NCBI GenBank assembly: GCA_038087015.1
Contig: JASBNA010000005.1
Span: 1,612,001 to 1,676,000 of the forward strand
Length of the DNA stretch: 64,000 nucleotides
Reading direction: 5' to 3'
Origin: Cerrena zonata
Taxonomy: Eukaryota; Basidiomycota; Agaricomycetes; Polyporales; Cerrenaceae
Below the pieces are notes generated by a model. It ran no database searches, was not told the DNA's origin, and saw nothing but the letters and a program-made list of their open reading frames with translations. This document shows, piece after piece, positions 49,691-61,900 of this stretch. Made by a program: the position numbers and the translations under genes. Numbering within the stretch: position 1 is the first letter of the stretch; every line of letters begins with the position of its first letter.

Positions 49691-51424
49691 TGAAATTTAC
49701 ACCGTTGGTTTCGTCCTCGTACAAAGCGAGTTAGTGGAGGTTAGTGTGATCTACACTCGGAAATTGAGGTTTGGTCGTTTAGTTTCACCCCCTGCAAGCC
49801 AAGATCGACTATCTTGAAGCTGGGAGTTACTTATCCCGAGGACCACGGAAAGGTAGACCAGGACAGATGAGCTGCCCTCCTCGGGAAGAAGGAGTGTGTG
49901 TGGAATGTGGATGTGAATGGATGAGAGGAAATGGGATGGGGACGAGGGATGAGGATGAGATGAAGCGGAGAGAGGAATATGAGGGGAGGAGTATGAGGGA
50001 TGCGCGGGTAAATGTGTAAGAGAGAGAGGAGAAGAGGGTGTTGAACGACAATGAGATGAGTGGGGAGATGGGGGATGATGGATGGAAGAGATGGGGGAGG
50101 AAGAGGCATGAGTATGTGAGGAATGTAGGAGAGATGGAGGGATAGGTGCGAGAGGGAGAGGAAGAAGCGGATGAGAAATGGGGAGTAGGAAGTATGAGGG
50201 GTAGGAAAGGAGGGGTGATGTGAGGGAGGTGATGAAAGGAGGTGGTGAGAGGAGGTGGTGAGAGGAGGTGCGAAGAAGTGAGGAGGCGAAGGAGGGGGGG
50301 AGATAGATGAAGGATGGATGTATGAGGAGCAGAGAGTGGATATGAGAGTGTGTAAGGATTGTGAGCGAGGAGGGTACGAGGGGTAGAGGGGGAGAAGAGC
50401 GGAAGGAATAGATGGGGAGTGGGGAGTATGAGAGGCAGGAAGGGAAGGGAGGTGTGAGAAGATGTGAGGAGCTGAGGAAGCGAAGGAGTAGGGAAGGTGG
50501 GATGGGATGAAATGAGATGAGAGGGTGATGTAGGAAGTAGGAGAGTGAGAGTGGAAAATGTGGAGGTAATGGCGGGGAAGGCAGTGAGTGAGAAGAAGGA
50601 ACATGAGGGGAAGTAATGCAGAGTAAGGGATGTGGGAGACATAAGTGAGCGGAGCGGCAAGAATAGGGTGAGAGAAAGTGAGAGACGAGAGAGGATGAAT
50701 GAGCAGGGATGTACGGGAGAACCAAGAACCAAGAACAAGAGCAGGATAGGCGAGTGTAGCATCTAGAGAAGCCGAAGAATACGTGAGATAGGGGGGCAGA
50801 TATGGAAGAGTGGAGGTGTGATGGAGTGCAAAGGTGAGAAGACTTGAAGAATCAGGCGGGTGTTTGAGGATTATTGCGGTCGGGGAGATATGGTCATGAG
50901 AGGATAGCCAAAGAGAAGAGAGTCAGAATGTCGAACAGAATAGCTAGAGCGGTTGAGGTGTATGGGCGGAAATGCAGATATTGTTGAGGACTGAGAGGAT
51001 GGGCGGACAGGTGAAGAGTTGAAACGAGAGAACGGGCGAGACGGTGAAGGTTTGAGGTGTAAGGTGGGTGTATTGGCTTCAGATCCTATAAGCGTTGGGG
51101 GGGAGCGGGTAGCGAGGACGGTTCGGTAGCGGGCGGCGGGTGAGGATGGCGGATATGATACGGACAGATTTGTACTGTGCTTGAGGATGATATTGATGCT
51201 GTAACGGAGAAAGAGAACAGATGTGGTGAGTGAAGAGATGAGAAAAATAGAATAGACACACCAAACCAAGAAGACGCAATACAAGAGGTAGCGGGATGCA
51301 GAGTTAGTGGCGGAACGAGGTCAAGAGCGGATTGAGGTTCAGATTCGCGGGCGGGCAGTTTTATACGACGGAGGTTGACTGCTTGTGTCAGCAAAGTTGA
51401 ACCAACACACCTTCCTAAAACGGT
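49691..51424 (-). repeat. interspersed repeat copy D (pyrimidine-rich element, minus strand)
   Basis: Similarity starts at about 51424 with TTTTAGGAAG|GTGTGT; the most 5' 30 bases seen in other copies are missing. The first intron-like interval and the second (GTGTGT to TTACAG) keep their terminal signals though the sequence between has changed. The minus-strand body is pyrimidine-rich. The 3' end has module I and only the end of module III. It corresponds to copy A in the inverted unit. Confidence 0.8.
49835..49885 (-). ncRNA. candidate structured RNA module D-I
   Basis: Outer stem CCCGAGGA with TCCTCGGG, inner hairpin GGGCAG-CTCAT-CTGTCC and ACC-TTTCCGT-GGT are all kept. Confidence 0.45.
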
Positions 51425-52110
51425 AAGCCACCTGCGCCTCAGCTTGAGATGATAAGATCGTGGAGGAGGCTACGTTTTATGTATATTATAAACATGTTAG
51501 CGTAACTTGAATGAGTGTTGGTCAACATCTGAAAGATTAACGTTGAAAGCTGTGGCTTCCAAGAGTTAAAAGTAAGATACAAATTCGAAATGTGGGTTCG
51601 GGGAATACCGACGTGCACAGCTAGTGCTAGTGAAGACTCGAAGTACTGAGCCTTGAAGCATGTATCGAACTGAGTCGGAGGACGACGTATTCCGTTTTTC
51701 TTCGCAACACAGGTTGGTGGTTTTTTCCGTTCTTGAAGTCTTGGGACTGATATGTCGTCGTGGAAGTCTGCGCAAGAGCGAAGATCTGTGATCCTCTGTG
51801 ATCCCGTCTCCCATATCAACAGTGGTACCAAGGCGCCAAGGGGTTCAAGTTTCCCCCACAACTTCCACCTCCTCTACCACCTTATACCACACTCTCTGTA
51901 CGACAGCTCTATCCCGGATTGTTTCTGCTAGTTTCTCTCGATTCTGTATTGTTATCTGACGAAATCACATCGGTCAAGGATCTACCCTATTCCCCGAAAG
52001 ACTAGTGTCTCCACGCCCGCATTGTACCCTCCGCGCTTCATCACGCCGGATTCATATTGAGTCTACACGCTACTCCCTCTTGCCTGTGATTTTGGCCGCG
52101 GTTTCTGTCC
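51425..52110. other. intergenic, no gene supported
   Basis: A minus-strand open frame of 140 codons (51439-51861) has no recognisable motif and runs into the flank of repeat D. The stretch around 51850-52110 is C/T-rich and probably is the promoter and leader of the membrane-protein gene. Confidence 0.35.
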
Positions 52111-54581
52111 ATGAGTACTGCGTCACCGACAGCGTTTCTCCTATGGGCTCTTCTTTCAGTCTTAGTGCGTCATATCTGCTTCTATGGCAAACCACGTTGC
52201 CGATTCGGACTAACACATGGTTTTGTTTACTACCTCCTTCGATCTCCCGATGTCCATCTATTATCCACTCTGCACTATAGTTCCTGGGGTTTCTCGTTCA
52301 CCACCTATGGTGTTATGACAAGTTCAACTGCCTACGATGGTCGTCAGGACGGCAGCCGGGTGCTTTCAAGCGTGTCATGACCGTACGTCCTTATCAGTTA
52401 TCACCAGTTTGAATGTAATTCAACTTCTCTATAGTACTCATATCTAGGCTCGGTGCCGTTGCTAGTATTCTACAGCGTAGCAACTACTGTAATCAAGTAT
52501 CGAGAAGGTGTGTTGCCACTTCCGTAGAGCCGGACGGATACTCAATTTTACCCGAAAGGTTATACTATTATATTACCAGAAAACAAGAGTAAGTAGCAAT
52601 TAATGAACGCTACACATCCAAGTTATACTCACCTTTTACAAATAGTCATCTCAACGCCTTTAGACCACTACTCAGTAGATGCCCACCGTTGGCTTATCCC
52701 ACTTGACTTTGTGTTTAGTGTAGTGTGGTCGCTGGAATTGTGAGTACCTCTATTAGGACGTGTCAAAGAAGAGTCAATTTGACATCGCCAATTATAATAG
52801 GGTTACACATCTCGAAGGTACGTGTTGACAAATTCCCTTATTTGTAATTCTAATCGCTGCGAATAGAATTGGCATTTTGGCTTTATCTCCTACACCAAAA
52901 ACCTCAAAAGGCGGAATGGTTTTCAAGTTGGGAGTACAGGTTTTGGTATCTAGGTACGCGTCACTCCATTGTTCCATCGCTATTGCTCAACAATGTATCT
53001 TCAGGGAGTATGGTGGCAATCATTGGCATGCCTCTTACTGTGATTATCACTCGACGAAACGTCATCACGGTAAGCATTGCATCCCGTCAAATTCGGCTAG
53101 GTATACTCATGTTATGGCGTCTGAAGTGCGATGCGTACATCTTGCTTGTAGGCGCTTCGGGATCCACCATTACCACCATTTGTTTCTTGTACGTGCTGTG
53201 GAAATTCCCGGCATTCATCAGACATGTGAAGGTAGAAGGTGCCGATCCATCTGTCGTAGTGAGACTAGCGACATTCTACCAGCTTAACGTAGGCGTCTTG
53301 CATCGCGTACCTTACGCAACCCACTAACTAGCTTTATCCTATACAGCAAGCCCGTGTTGTGTTCAGGTTCCTCTTCACAGTGCCGTTACTTGTGATCTCG
53401 CTGGATGGGATCATTGGGGGTCCTCATATCGTCAACAAAGACGTGTAAGTTTTTCCTGTTTCCGAAGACAGCGGGTGACTGAAAATCTTCTTCCAGGTTC
53501 TGGACAGGTATGCCGTGTCCTGGAACGCCCTGCACTCTTTTGCTAACTTTAACCTAGATTTCCTACACATGGTAGCGGGCATTGGGTGCTTCGTTTCTAC
53601 ATGCATCACACTGCTCGTAAGTTCGCCGTTCAATGGGACAGTTCTTGTTTGACGTTTGCATTGCTCCAGATCTTCTTCCCTCGTTCTATCACCAACGAAG
53701 CAGGATATCGCCCAAAGGCGCCTACGATGCCCAACTCCCCAAAGAGCGTTATTACACCGCCTTATCCTATGTCAACTCAACCATCACAAATGTATCCCAC
53801 GTCACCCCAACATACTATTCCGATCTCCGTCTTGCAACGGGAAGCTGATGATTGGGATGACGATTCTGCAATCTCCCCTTCAGACTCAGTACAATATTCT
53901 GATGTCGATCAAGTTCCGCCCTATCCCCACGTCTCTCACCCACAGTATATTCACGCCAACCTACAACAAGCAGTACAGCTGCAACAGGTCCAAGAAGATG
54001 GAAGTACAGTCCCTGCGCAGTATCAACATCATCACCCCGAAAACATTGCCTACCAACGCCATCCCTTCCCACATTCACAGTCTAGCCCACAAATTCTATC
54101 GCCGCCGAATTCACCCGCGAAACCTAGGGCACCCATGCCGCAAAGACGAAGTTACAGACACTATACTAGACGTGTGTCGTCTGTGTTGCCCACTGTAGAA
54201 GTTCCTGAGAGTGAACTTGCCGCTGCTGGCGTTGGCTTGGGGATTGGAACTCCATCATTCGATGATAGAGGTCCTCTTCAACAAGGGTCTGATACACAGC
54301 TCAGGATGGTGATTTCTGCAGGGCAGAGTTCTGTCACTGTGCGACCGCCGTCGACGAACTTACACCCATATGTAAGTTTTACGATCATCTGTTGATGCTT
54401 CCTAGTGATTAATTGTATCTATTTTCTACAGGTTATGACATTCACGTCTCCCATTGGTATGTTTCTTAATCACTGTCTCTACGTGAATGATCGTTCCCTT
54501 GGAAGAAAGATAACTGACAACGATCTCATTCTAGATTTAACCGATATACCCCCAGCGGTAAACAATGCTCGTCCGACATGA
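52111..54581 (+). CDS. probable seven-transmembrane (GPCR-like) protein with long cytosolic tail
   Basis: This is an intron-dense gene with exon pieces that read as membrane helices separated by conserved loops. In order: FLGFLVHHLWCYDKFNCLRW (exon after the ATAG acceptor at about 52282), GAFKRVMTYSYLGSVPLLVF with YSVATTVIKYREG, STPLDHYSVDAHRWLIPLDF, then SMVAIIGMPLTVIITRRN, LLVGASGSTITTICFLYVLW, VVFRFLFTVPLLVISLDGII and FLHMVAGIGCFVSTCITLLI. After FFPRSITNEAGYRPK comes a soluble tail of about 260 residues rich in Pro, Gln and Ser, ending in DIPPAVNNARPT. The topology and long C-terminal tail suit a fungal GPCR-like protein; I cannot name a ligand or class. The 5' end is uncertain: 52111 is a plausible ATG, but the first exon was not fixed. 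Confidence 0.65.
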
Positions 54582-55477
54582 TCTCCCTCTGTTCCTTGTG
54601 CTCACGACCTATTTATGATTCCTGACGTTTCCCCCCCATTTGTCTCTGTTCCTCACACACTCTGATGATATCTGTAGAGATATTGGATTTCTTACTATCC
54701 CTAATCCTGGGTTCGGATCTTTCTTCCTTCCTTTCTACTGTTTCATTGTTCGGTTTCATTATAGTCTATCCATTTTTTCTTTCTTTCTTTGTATTGTAAC
54801 AGGAACAGTAAAATACGGTTGTACTAGTGTTGTATTTGTACAAGGATCACAGGGACGAACAACAACACAAAAATGACGTTTGGGACGTCGATGTTCATGA
54901 TATACTTCAGGCTGTGTAGTGTGTCAGTGACAGATGGGACCGACTCGGAAGGTCAGTAGCGAACACTGATCAATCACCATGATTACCAACTCAGGGAGGC
55001 GAGCAAGAATAGGATCTAGTAACATCTGTATCTTCGTAAAGATGATGCATTCAGATTTTGAGTTCTGCGCCAGCATTCAGGACATTGCAATCGCCGAGAC
55101 GATGAAGGGATGTATGATTCCGTGGTGAGTACAGATTCGGACACGTATATGAAACGATATGTAATTATGGAAGTTTTTTTCCAGCATTTCATGGGCCTTG
55201 CGGGAGTGTGTAAAATAGGATATCATAATGATAATGTTTGACAGAGTCTTTCTCTCAAAAACATGTTTTTCTACCATTTTATGATCGTTACAACACTGAA
55301 AAGTCACTCTAGTAGAATGGATGGTGAGCCAAGTCACGTCGAGCCGAGGTGACGATGGAAATGGAAAATATCTGAATATGTGAGTGGTGAAAGCGACTCC
55401 CTGTCTTTCTATCTAACGACGAATGTTGAATATTTATTGAACTTGAATAAAATAACACGCAGACGCGCAAACAAAGC
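54582..55477. other. intergenic, no gene seen
   Basis: This is the 3' flank of the membrane-protein gene and AT-rich sequence before repeat E. Nothing was recognised. Confidence 0.5.
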
Positions 55478-56791
55478 CAAGCACCACGTGCAGCCTTGTT
55501 GAGAGGCCGACGCATTCCGTTTTAGGAAGGTATGTTGGTTCAACTTTGCTGACACAAGCAGTCAACCTCTGTCATATAAGCCCGCCCGCCCGTGGATTCG
55601 AACCTCAATCCGCTCTTGACCTCGTCCCGCCACCATCACCACATCCCGCCTTCTCTACACTGGTTGGTTTTTGCTCGGTATGTTGTTTCATCTTTCTCTC
55701 ATTCTTTCTCTCGCCGTATTTCATCTCTCTCTCTATTATAGCATCAGCATTGTCTTCAAGCAGAATAAGAACCTATCTCTATCGCATTCTCAATCCTCAC
55801 CCGCCTTCCACCATCGAACCGCCGTGTTATCCGCTCTCACTTACGCTTATAAGATTCTAACACACTCGCCTTACTCTTCAAACCTTCACGCTTTAACTCC
55901 GTCTCGCATCTCAGGAACTCAATACATGTCCGCCCATACTCTCAGCTCTCATCTATATTCATTCAATACGGTACATACGTCCCCGCCAACCTCTCATGCA
56001 TTTCTACCGCTCTAGTTCTTGCATTCGCCGATCCGACTCTTGTTCCTCGTTATACTCTTCCTATATATTCCTCCTCAAGCCTGATATCTCGACTGCTCTC
56101 TCTCCCGCTCATCGGCTTCTATCACCAGTCCACCCCCCGCAGTACTCAGTCTTTCCCTCGCTTCCCTCCTCTACTTCCACACTCGCATTCCCGCTATTCA
56201 CCTCATATTTCGTCGCCTCTAGCACTCCTTCTACACCTCACCTCCTCATCACTCACCTCCTCTCATGTCTCCTACTCCCGCACTCGCATCTCCCATCTCA
56301 CTCGCATCTCACACTCTCATCTGATATCTCCTATCCCCACCCACTTGCACTTCCCCTCCCTTCCGCCTCATCTTATCCTGCACCACTACCCTCTTCACCT
56401 CTCACCTCTCATCCCTCCGCCCTTTCCTCATGCTCCACACTCCTCATTTATTGCCCCCACTCATTCGCATCCTCATACCTCTTCACATCCCCTCACACTA
56501 CCACTCATCTCCTATCACTTCCTACCTTTCACATCCATTCCCCCCCTCTCGTCTATTCCACCTCTTCCTCATCCACTCATTCCTCCATCTCATCCACCTT
56601 TATCACACATCCCTCTCCACACTCCCCACTCACTCCATCGTCGCTCAACTCCCTCTCTCCCTATCCCTCTCATACCCCACATTTCTCACCTCACTCATCT
56701 CTCATATCCCTCACATTCACTCCATCACAACCCGCCTCATTCCACACTTCCTCTCATCTATTCACACTCCACTCCCACTCCCTTTCCCTCT

Positions 56792-56842
56792 CCCGAGGAG
56801 GGCAGCTCACCTGTCCTGGTCTACCTTTCCGTGGTCCTCTGG
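56792..56842 (+). ncRNA. candidate structured RNA module E-I
   Basis: CCCGAGGA faces TCCTCTGG (one mismatch). GGGCAG-CTCAC-CTGTCC and ACC-TTTCCGT-GGT are intact. Confidence 0.45.
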
Positions 56843-56959
56843 ATAAGTAATCTCCAGCTTCAAGACAGCCGACTATGACTTGCAGGGGATGAAACTAAAC
56901 GACCAAACCTCAAGCTCCGAGTGTAGTCCCTACTAATCCACTAGTCTTCTTTACAGGTT

Positions 56960-57012
56960 CCCGAGGGGGGCATAGCAAATTGTCCTGAGTCTACCTTTCC
57001 GCGGTCCTCGGG
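56960..57012 (+). ncRNA. candidate structured RNA module E-II
   Basis: CCCGAGG (56960-56966) pairs with CCTCGGG (57006-57012). GGGCA pairs with TGTCC. ACC-TTTCCGC-GGT is kept. Confidence 0.45.
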
Positions 57013-57140
57013 ATAAGTAGCCTTCGGCTTCAAGACGGCTAACATAGCCTGCTGGGGGTGAAACTAAATGACCAAACCTCAAGACTCTCAAGATTTCTGG
57101 CAAGCTCGAGACACTGACCTTTCTTTTTTCTTTACAGGTT

Positions 57141-57192
57141 CCTGGGGAGGGCATGGAAGATGTCCGGCGCCGACCTTTCCGTGGTCCCTGGG
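57141..57192 (+). ncRNA. candidate structured RNA module E-III
   Basis: CCTGGGG (57141-57147) pairs with CCCTGGG (57186-57192), both strands changed relative to type I but still complementary using two G-U pairs. GGGCAT (57149-57154) pairs with ATGTCC (57160-57165): the last pair changed from G-C to T-A on both sides. Confidence 0.5.
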
Positions 57193-57548
57193 ATAAGTAC
57201 TCCTCGCTTTGTGCGAGGACGAAACCAACGGCGCAAACCTCAAATAACTCGACGTCGTTAAACCTAAATGAAAAAGTGTGCTAGATCTGCATCAATACAT
57301 CGTCGAGAATGTGTTCGACATTACCTTCATAATACAAAATCAATTCACATATTCACGCCGCGTCCTGTATATTCAAACAAAATTTTATAATGCTACATAC
57401 GAGTGTTGATACTTCTGCTTTGCTTTTGTGATACGTCTCATAATGATGACAATAAGGTTATTGAACGCGAGTCGAATCCGACCAGGTATTACAACTTGGA
57501 TGTGCCAAGTACCTTTGTCGTCGCCAAGTGCTGACCAGGTCCATGTAG

Positions 57549-58955
57549 TTATACGATATTGACCTGGTGAGCAGCATCCTTCTCGGCGGGCTCGTCGAAA
57601 ATGTTGATGTTCCACTTGGGCTTGTAAGTGGTAGGGATATTGAACCGAGTGTGCTTGCCCACTCCGATGCTTGTGATCTTCTCGTAGTCTTCCTTGGAGA
57701 GTGTAATTTGTTGGAAGTTGGACTTGATACGTTCTAACATACGTTATATTTAGCATGTAGAATTGTGAGAATTAGATATAAAATTATCGCGTACCTTCCT
57801 GGACACTCTTGGGGATAACAGAGTATCCACGGTAAGCTCCCCAAGCAACGAGAACTTGGGCGGGAGTAGCGCCGAGCTTGTCGGCAACCTCCTTAACCTC
57901 AGGGTAGTCGACGATCTTAGTTTGACCGGTCACTAAAAACACGCCGTCAGCAAAAACCTCGCATGCGGATTGCCATAAGGATACTAACAATTGTTTCCGA
58001 GGGGGCTGTATGCGGTCAGGTGAACGTTGTGCTCCTTGCAGAAAGCAACAAGATCATCCTGAGGAAGAAGAGGGTGGGCCTCAATTTGGTTGGCAGCCTG
58101 ACAATTTTGATTATCACAAAAGGTACGAGGGTACATGAAGAGCTTGTACGTACAGGCCAGACACCGGTAGCATCTACAATGCCCTGAATATGCTTGATGG
58201 TGAAGTTAGAGACACCGATTGCCTTGACCTATTTCACAGGGAACAGGCATGAGGAGGGGAATCAGACAAAATGACGTCTGGGGTACACGTTACCTTGCCG
58301 GTCTTGAGCAGGGGGATCATCGCCTTCCAGGTATCCACCAAACTGGTGGCGGTGTCAATCTCGACCTCACCCTCCAAAGAGGGGTGAGCTGGGAAGAATC
58401 CCCGTCCGGGTGGGAACGCGACAGGCCAGTGAACCACTGGATGTATGCGTCCGATCAGGTACCGAACGGATATTAACGCGTTATTTTACGTACAATAGAG
58501 GTCAAGGTACTCGAGACCAAGAAGCTTCAAGGTCTCGTCGAGCTCTTTCTCCACCAACTCCGGTTGGTGACTCGAGTTCCAGACTTTGGAAGTAATGAAG
58601 AGTTCTTCACGTTTCACAACGGAAGGGATAACCTTCTTCAGAGCCCGTCCGACCTATTTTGAAAGGAAAATTTTCCGGGTGAGTGACTATATGCGTGTGA
58701 TAAGGGGGGTGTTTGTGCGCACCTCGTCTTGGTTCTCGTAAATCATGGCGAGATCGAGGTGCTTGTAGCCATTTCGGACTGCAATCTCGACCTATAGAAT
58801 CGTTATCAGTTCAATCAGTTGGCACGATGTTTCGGCGTGTTTAGGGTTGGACGTACGGCGTTCTCGACTTCATGAGGCTTCGAAAGCCACGTACCGAGAC
58901 CAATCTGAGGGATGGCAGCCCCGGTGGACAATGGGATGACGTTTCCTTGGGACAT
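57549..58955 (-). CDS. aldo-keto reductase (NADPH-dependent, GCY1/YPR1-like)
   Basis: This is a cytosolic (alpha/beta)8-barrel reductase that reduces aldehydes and ketones with NADPH. The start at 58955 gives [20 protein letters not shown], the usual N-terminus. The catalytic tetrad region is visible: [20 protein letters not shown] supplies the Asp and Tyr (D in HLDLA, Y in IYENQ), [14 protein letters not shown] the Lys, and [14 protein letters not shown] the His. The coenzyme loop [17 protein letters not shown] holds the NADPH 2'-phosphate-binding residues, and [14 protein letters not shown] is the second AKR signature. The C-terminus ends [13 protein letters not shown]. Seven or so introns of 50-60 nt split the motifs. 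Length and motifs are complete. The substrate is unknown; fungal relatives act on glyceraldehyde, glycerol or xylose. Confidence 0.92.
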
Positions 58956-61900
58956 TTTGCACTGGGAAATGTGTAGCGACTTGGCGGGCTTTACGACGGC
59001 AAGATGGGGGGATTCAGGGTAAAGATAGAAAAGAAACAGTTGAAAGACGAGCGAGATCTTTATATTGTCGTCATTGCTTTGGAAGGTACATTATCGGCCA
59101 CGGTCCGAGTGAGTGTACGGCCCGGATGCCGGACTCCAACACATGACGCGTGGGCCGAACGGGGAGAGACGGGAAACCAGTTCCGAAAGCGTTCAAGAAA
59201 CAAGCAAACAAGGGGCAAACATATGGTGGAATCCTCGACGATAAAACGGTTCATGAGAAGTCGACAGCGCACCTTCATCACAAAGAACTCTTGCTCTCAC
59301 AGCATGCGACAGGGTTGTTTATCATTGCTTACCGCGAGACGACCTCTCCCTTTCTCCACAAGGCATAAGGTTTGCCACGCAGCAAAAGTGATGATTGATG
59401 ACATGTACACCGTGACGAAGATCTGGGTGTGATGATGATCATGTCGCAGCTCCAGAATTCGAGATCGGCGTCAGCATCTCTCGGTCCTAGAACATGAACA
59501 TGAAGTTACAACGGCAGTCAGCGCGTGGTCTATCCAGAAGCTTTCTGTCACGGTCGGCATCATGCGTGCGGTGGTGAGTAATCACGTTGGAACATAGAAT
59601 GGAAGGCCGAGTGCTGAAGTCTGCAACTTCAAATTGGAGGGGCCATAGATGATGCACCCGACGGCACAATGCATCATGATGAGATGCTTTTACAGTTTTC
59701 ACCAAGCATGTTTACTCCGTGTGGGTACGTCCATTCAGTTTAGAAAACAGCCATCTCATCGTTGGCTTAAGCCCCGGACGTTTTCTAGAAAATACTGACG
59801 TGGACAGGCTACCAGAAGGATTATTGTTGGTGTCGTATGAATAGGTAGGTTTTGAATTGGAGGCTGTGTCCGAGGGAGAAAATCTCAGAGGGGGTTGCGC
59901 AAGTCGAGGCAGAAGGCTAACCACACAGCAAAGAAGCACAGACTCGCGGCAGGTTCTTTTCTTCAGCGTGGAGCGAAATGCAAAGAGTGGAACATGTCAA
60001 GGGGCACAAAAAAAACTGCACTGTGCGAGAACCAGAGAAGACGTGTCTTGCTAATGCCTGGCAGTGAACCTCGCCATATGAACGTTAGAGGAGTGGACGA
60101 GCCGTTAGAACCTATTTCGATCATACCATGATCAATGATCGCAAATTCGGAGAACGCCGCTTCCATAAAGAGGTAGAGCAGTTTGGACAGCTGGACGTTC
60201 CCAGTCATGATCAGGGTTTCTCTTCGGCTTCGACCAAGCGGGCAGGAGGCTATTGAACTCCGAGGATCCTCTCGCCACTGTCTACGCCGAAGGGAGCGGA
60301 ATCCCAGATAAACTTAAACTTAACCCTCTCCGGCATGGCTTTGTCTCCGGCTGAAAGGCCCTAAACTAACCTGCTCGAGGTCCTCTCAACTGTCGACATT
60401 AATCTATCAAGTTCTACAGGTGCCACCCGCGAGGGTCATCGAATGGTCACTTGGATTTGGATCGACGGCTCCCAATGGAGGTATACTACTCCTTATGTCA
60501 CTGTTTTCCTACCATGTTAGTTCCTAGAAATCTCTCTGGAAGACTTTTTGCAGCCCGCTTTTACTTTGGCGTAAGCTAAAACACATTGTTATGTCAGAAC
60601 GGCGGTGACCCATAACTCCGATATCTATTGGAAACTGTGTGAGCTCTAGTAACAAAGTTCTGACCTGTCTGCTAAACACGGCTGACATATCGTTCATTAC
60701 ATCTCTTACTCTATCTCCAGCGACTTTTTCACTTCTATTATTATGTTATTACAGGTACCTAAACACCAAGAGCATCACTTGCATCATGAGCGTGACTCTA
60801 TGACACGCATGCCGAACTGACTTCCGCTACCAAGGGGCGTCTCGACTCCCGGGAAAGCTAGTGCACTGATTGTGGCAAAAGCGAAAGTTACTCCATACCT
60901 CTTCAAGAAGACATTATACGCACACTCGAGAGTCTAAAATCAAGTCAGGACCTAGGCTACACCATATCGTTCACACCTGAAGCGTTCTACCTGTCACTCC
61001 GTTTACCCACTTGGCTCATGGTATCCCATCGAACGAAACGAACGAGGGGATGTCACTCCGAAGAGATACCGTTAACTTCTATCTACATCCGTGGGTCGTC
61101 TCTTCATGATGTCAACCCCTCGATGATCAAGTTTCAGTACACCAGGATCTCACCAAAAATACATACACCTTGGGATTCTGGACTTGGGTATGCCGAATCG
61201 CTGGGGTAGCTATCAAAGGAGTAAGGAATTGAAGTGGAAGGTCTGGAAGAGACGAAGGCAAATGGTTGAAACGCGGCACACCCCAGGATCTTGGGCTCGG
61301 ATGCAACTGATAGAACACGCAGCTCCGGAGGGTTTACGTCTGATACCGCGACGTGGGGTTACGCATTGGAACGATTCGACCATTCAAAACCATTCTTCTC
61401 TCTTTCGTTTCTCCTGTTTCTCTTCGCGTGTTAATACAATTACCGCAAAGATCTAATCATCTACTCGCCGCACAGTGAGGAAGTCTTCGCGTGATAGGCG
61501 CTAAAATACGCCATGGCAAGTTTGTTAGTTTGAGCTTGTTACGATTTTGCGCCACATCGAGTCATCGACGACGCTCTGCATTTCATCTCTCTCTCGCTGA
61601 CTAAACTTGCATCAAAATCCGTCAAGGTTTAAGACCCGGGATTTTCTGGATCCATGGTTTAATTTTTGCATCATTTTCGTCTTGGCTAGGATGGATAAGG
61701 TAAAAAAAGATATTTTTACGGAATGCATGGAGGTGTTTGTGAGGCGTTCTAGTGTCGGAGGTTGTGATCCATGAGGCGCAATCGGGTCTGAATTCTCTAA
61801 TGCAATCCAATTGTCTATAGGACTAACGGACCGTACGGGTGTAACCTACTCTCTCAAGAATCCCGTCAAAGTACACATTTCTGGCGATACGCTCGTCCTA

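Larger units (their letters stand above)
55478..57245 (+). repeat. interspersed repeat copy E (pyrimidine-rich element, complete and solitary)
   Basis: This is the most complete copy. It starts CCAAGCACCACGTGCAGCC and carries the shared TTTTAGGAAG|GTATGT junction at about 55528. The second intron-like interval runs from GTATGT at 55679 to TATTATAG at about 55740. The pyrimidine-rich body spans about 55.75-56.79 kb. Three 3' modules (I, II, III) follow, modules II and III each preceded by TTTACAG|GTTCC. Unlike A-D it is not next to a segment X. Confidence 0.85.

Noticed and set aside
49751..50762. Three overlapping minus-strand ORFs of 257-324 codons
   Set aside because: The same pyrimidine-rich body in copy D; open in every frame by composition, with no shared protein sequence between copies.
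55578..55632. A tRNA gene suggested by the GGTTCGAATCC motif
   Set aside because: No cloverleaf could be drawn around it; acceptor and anticodon arms are absent.
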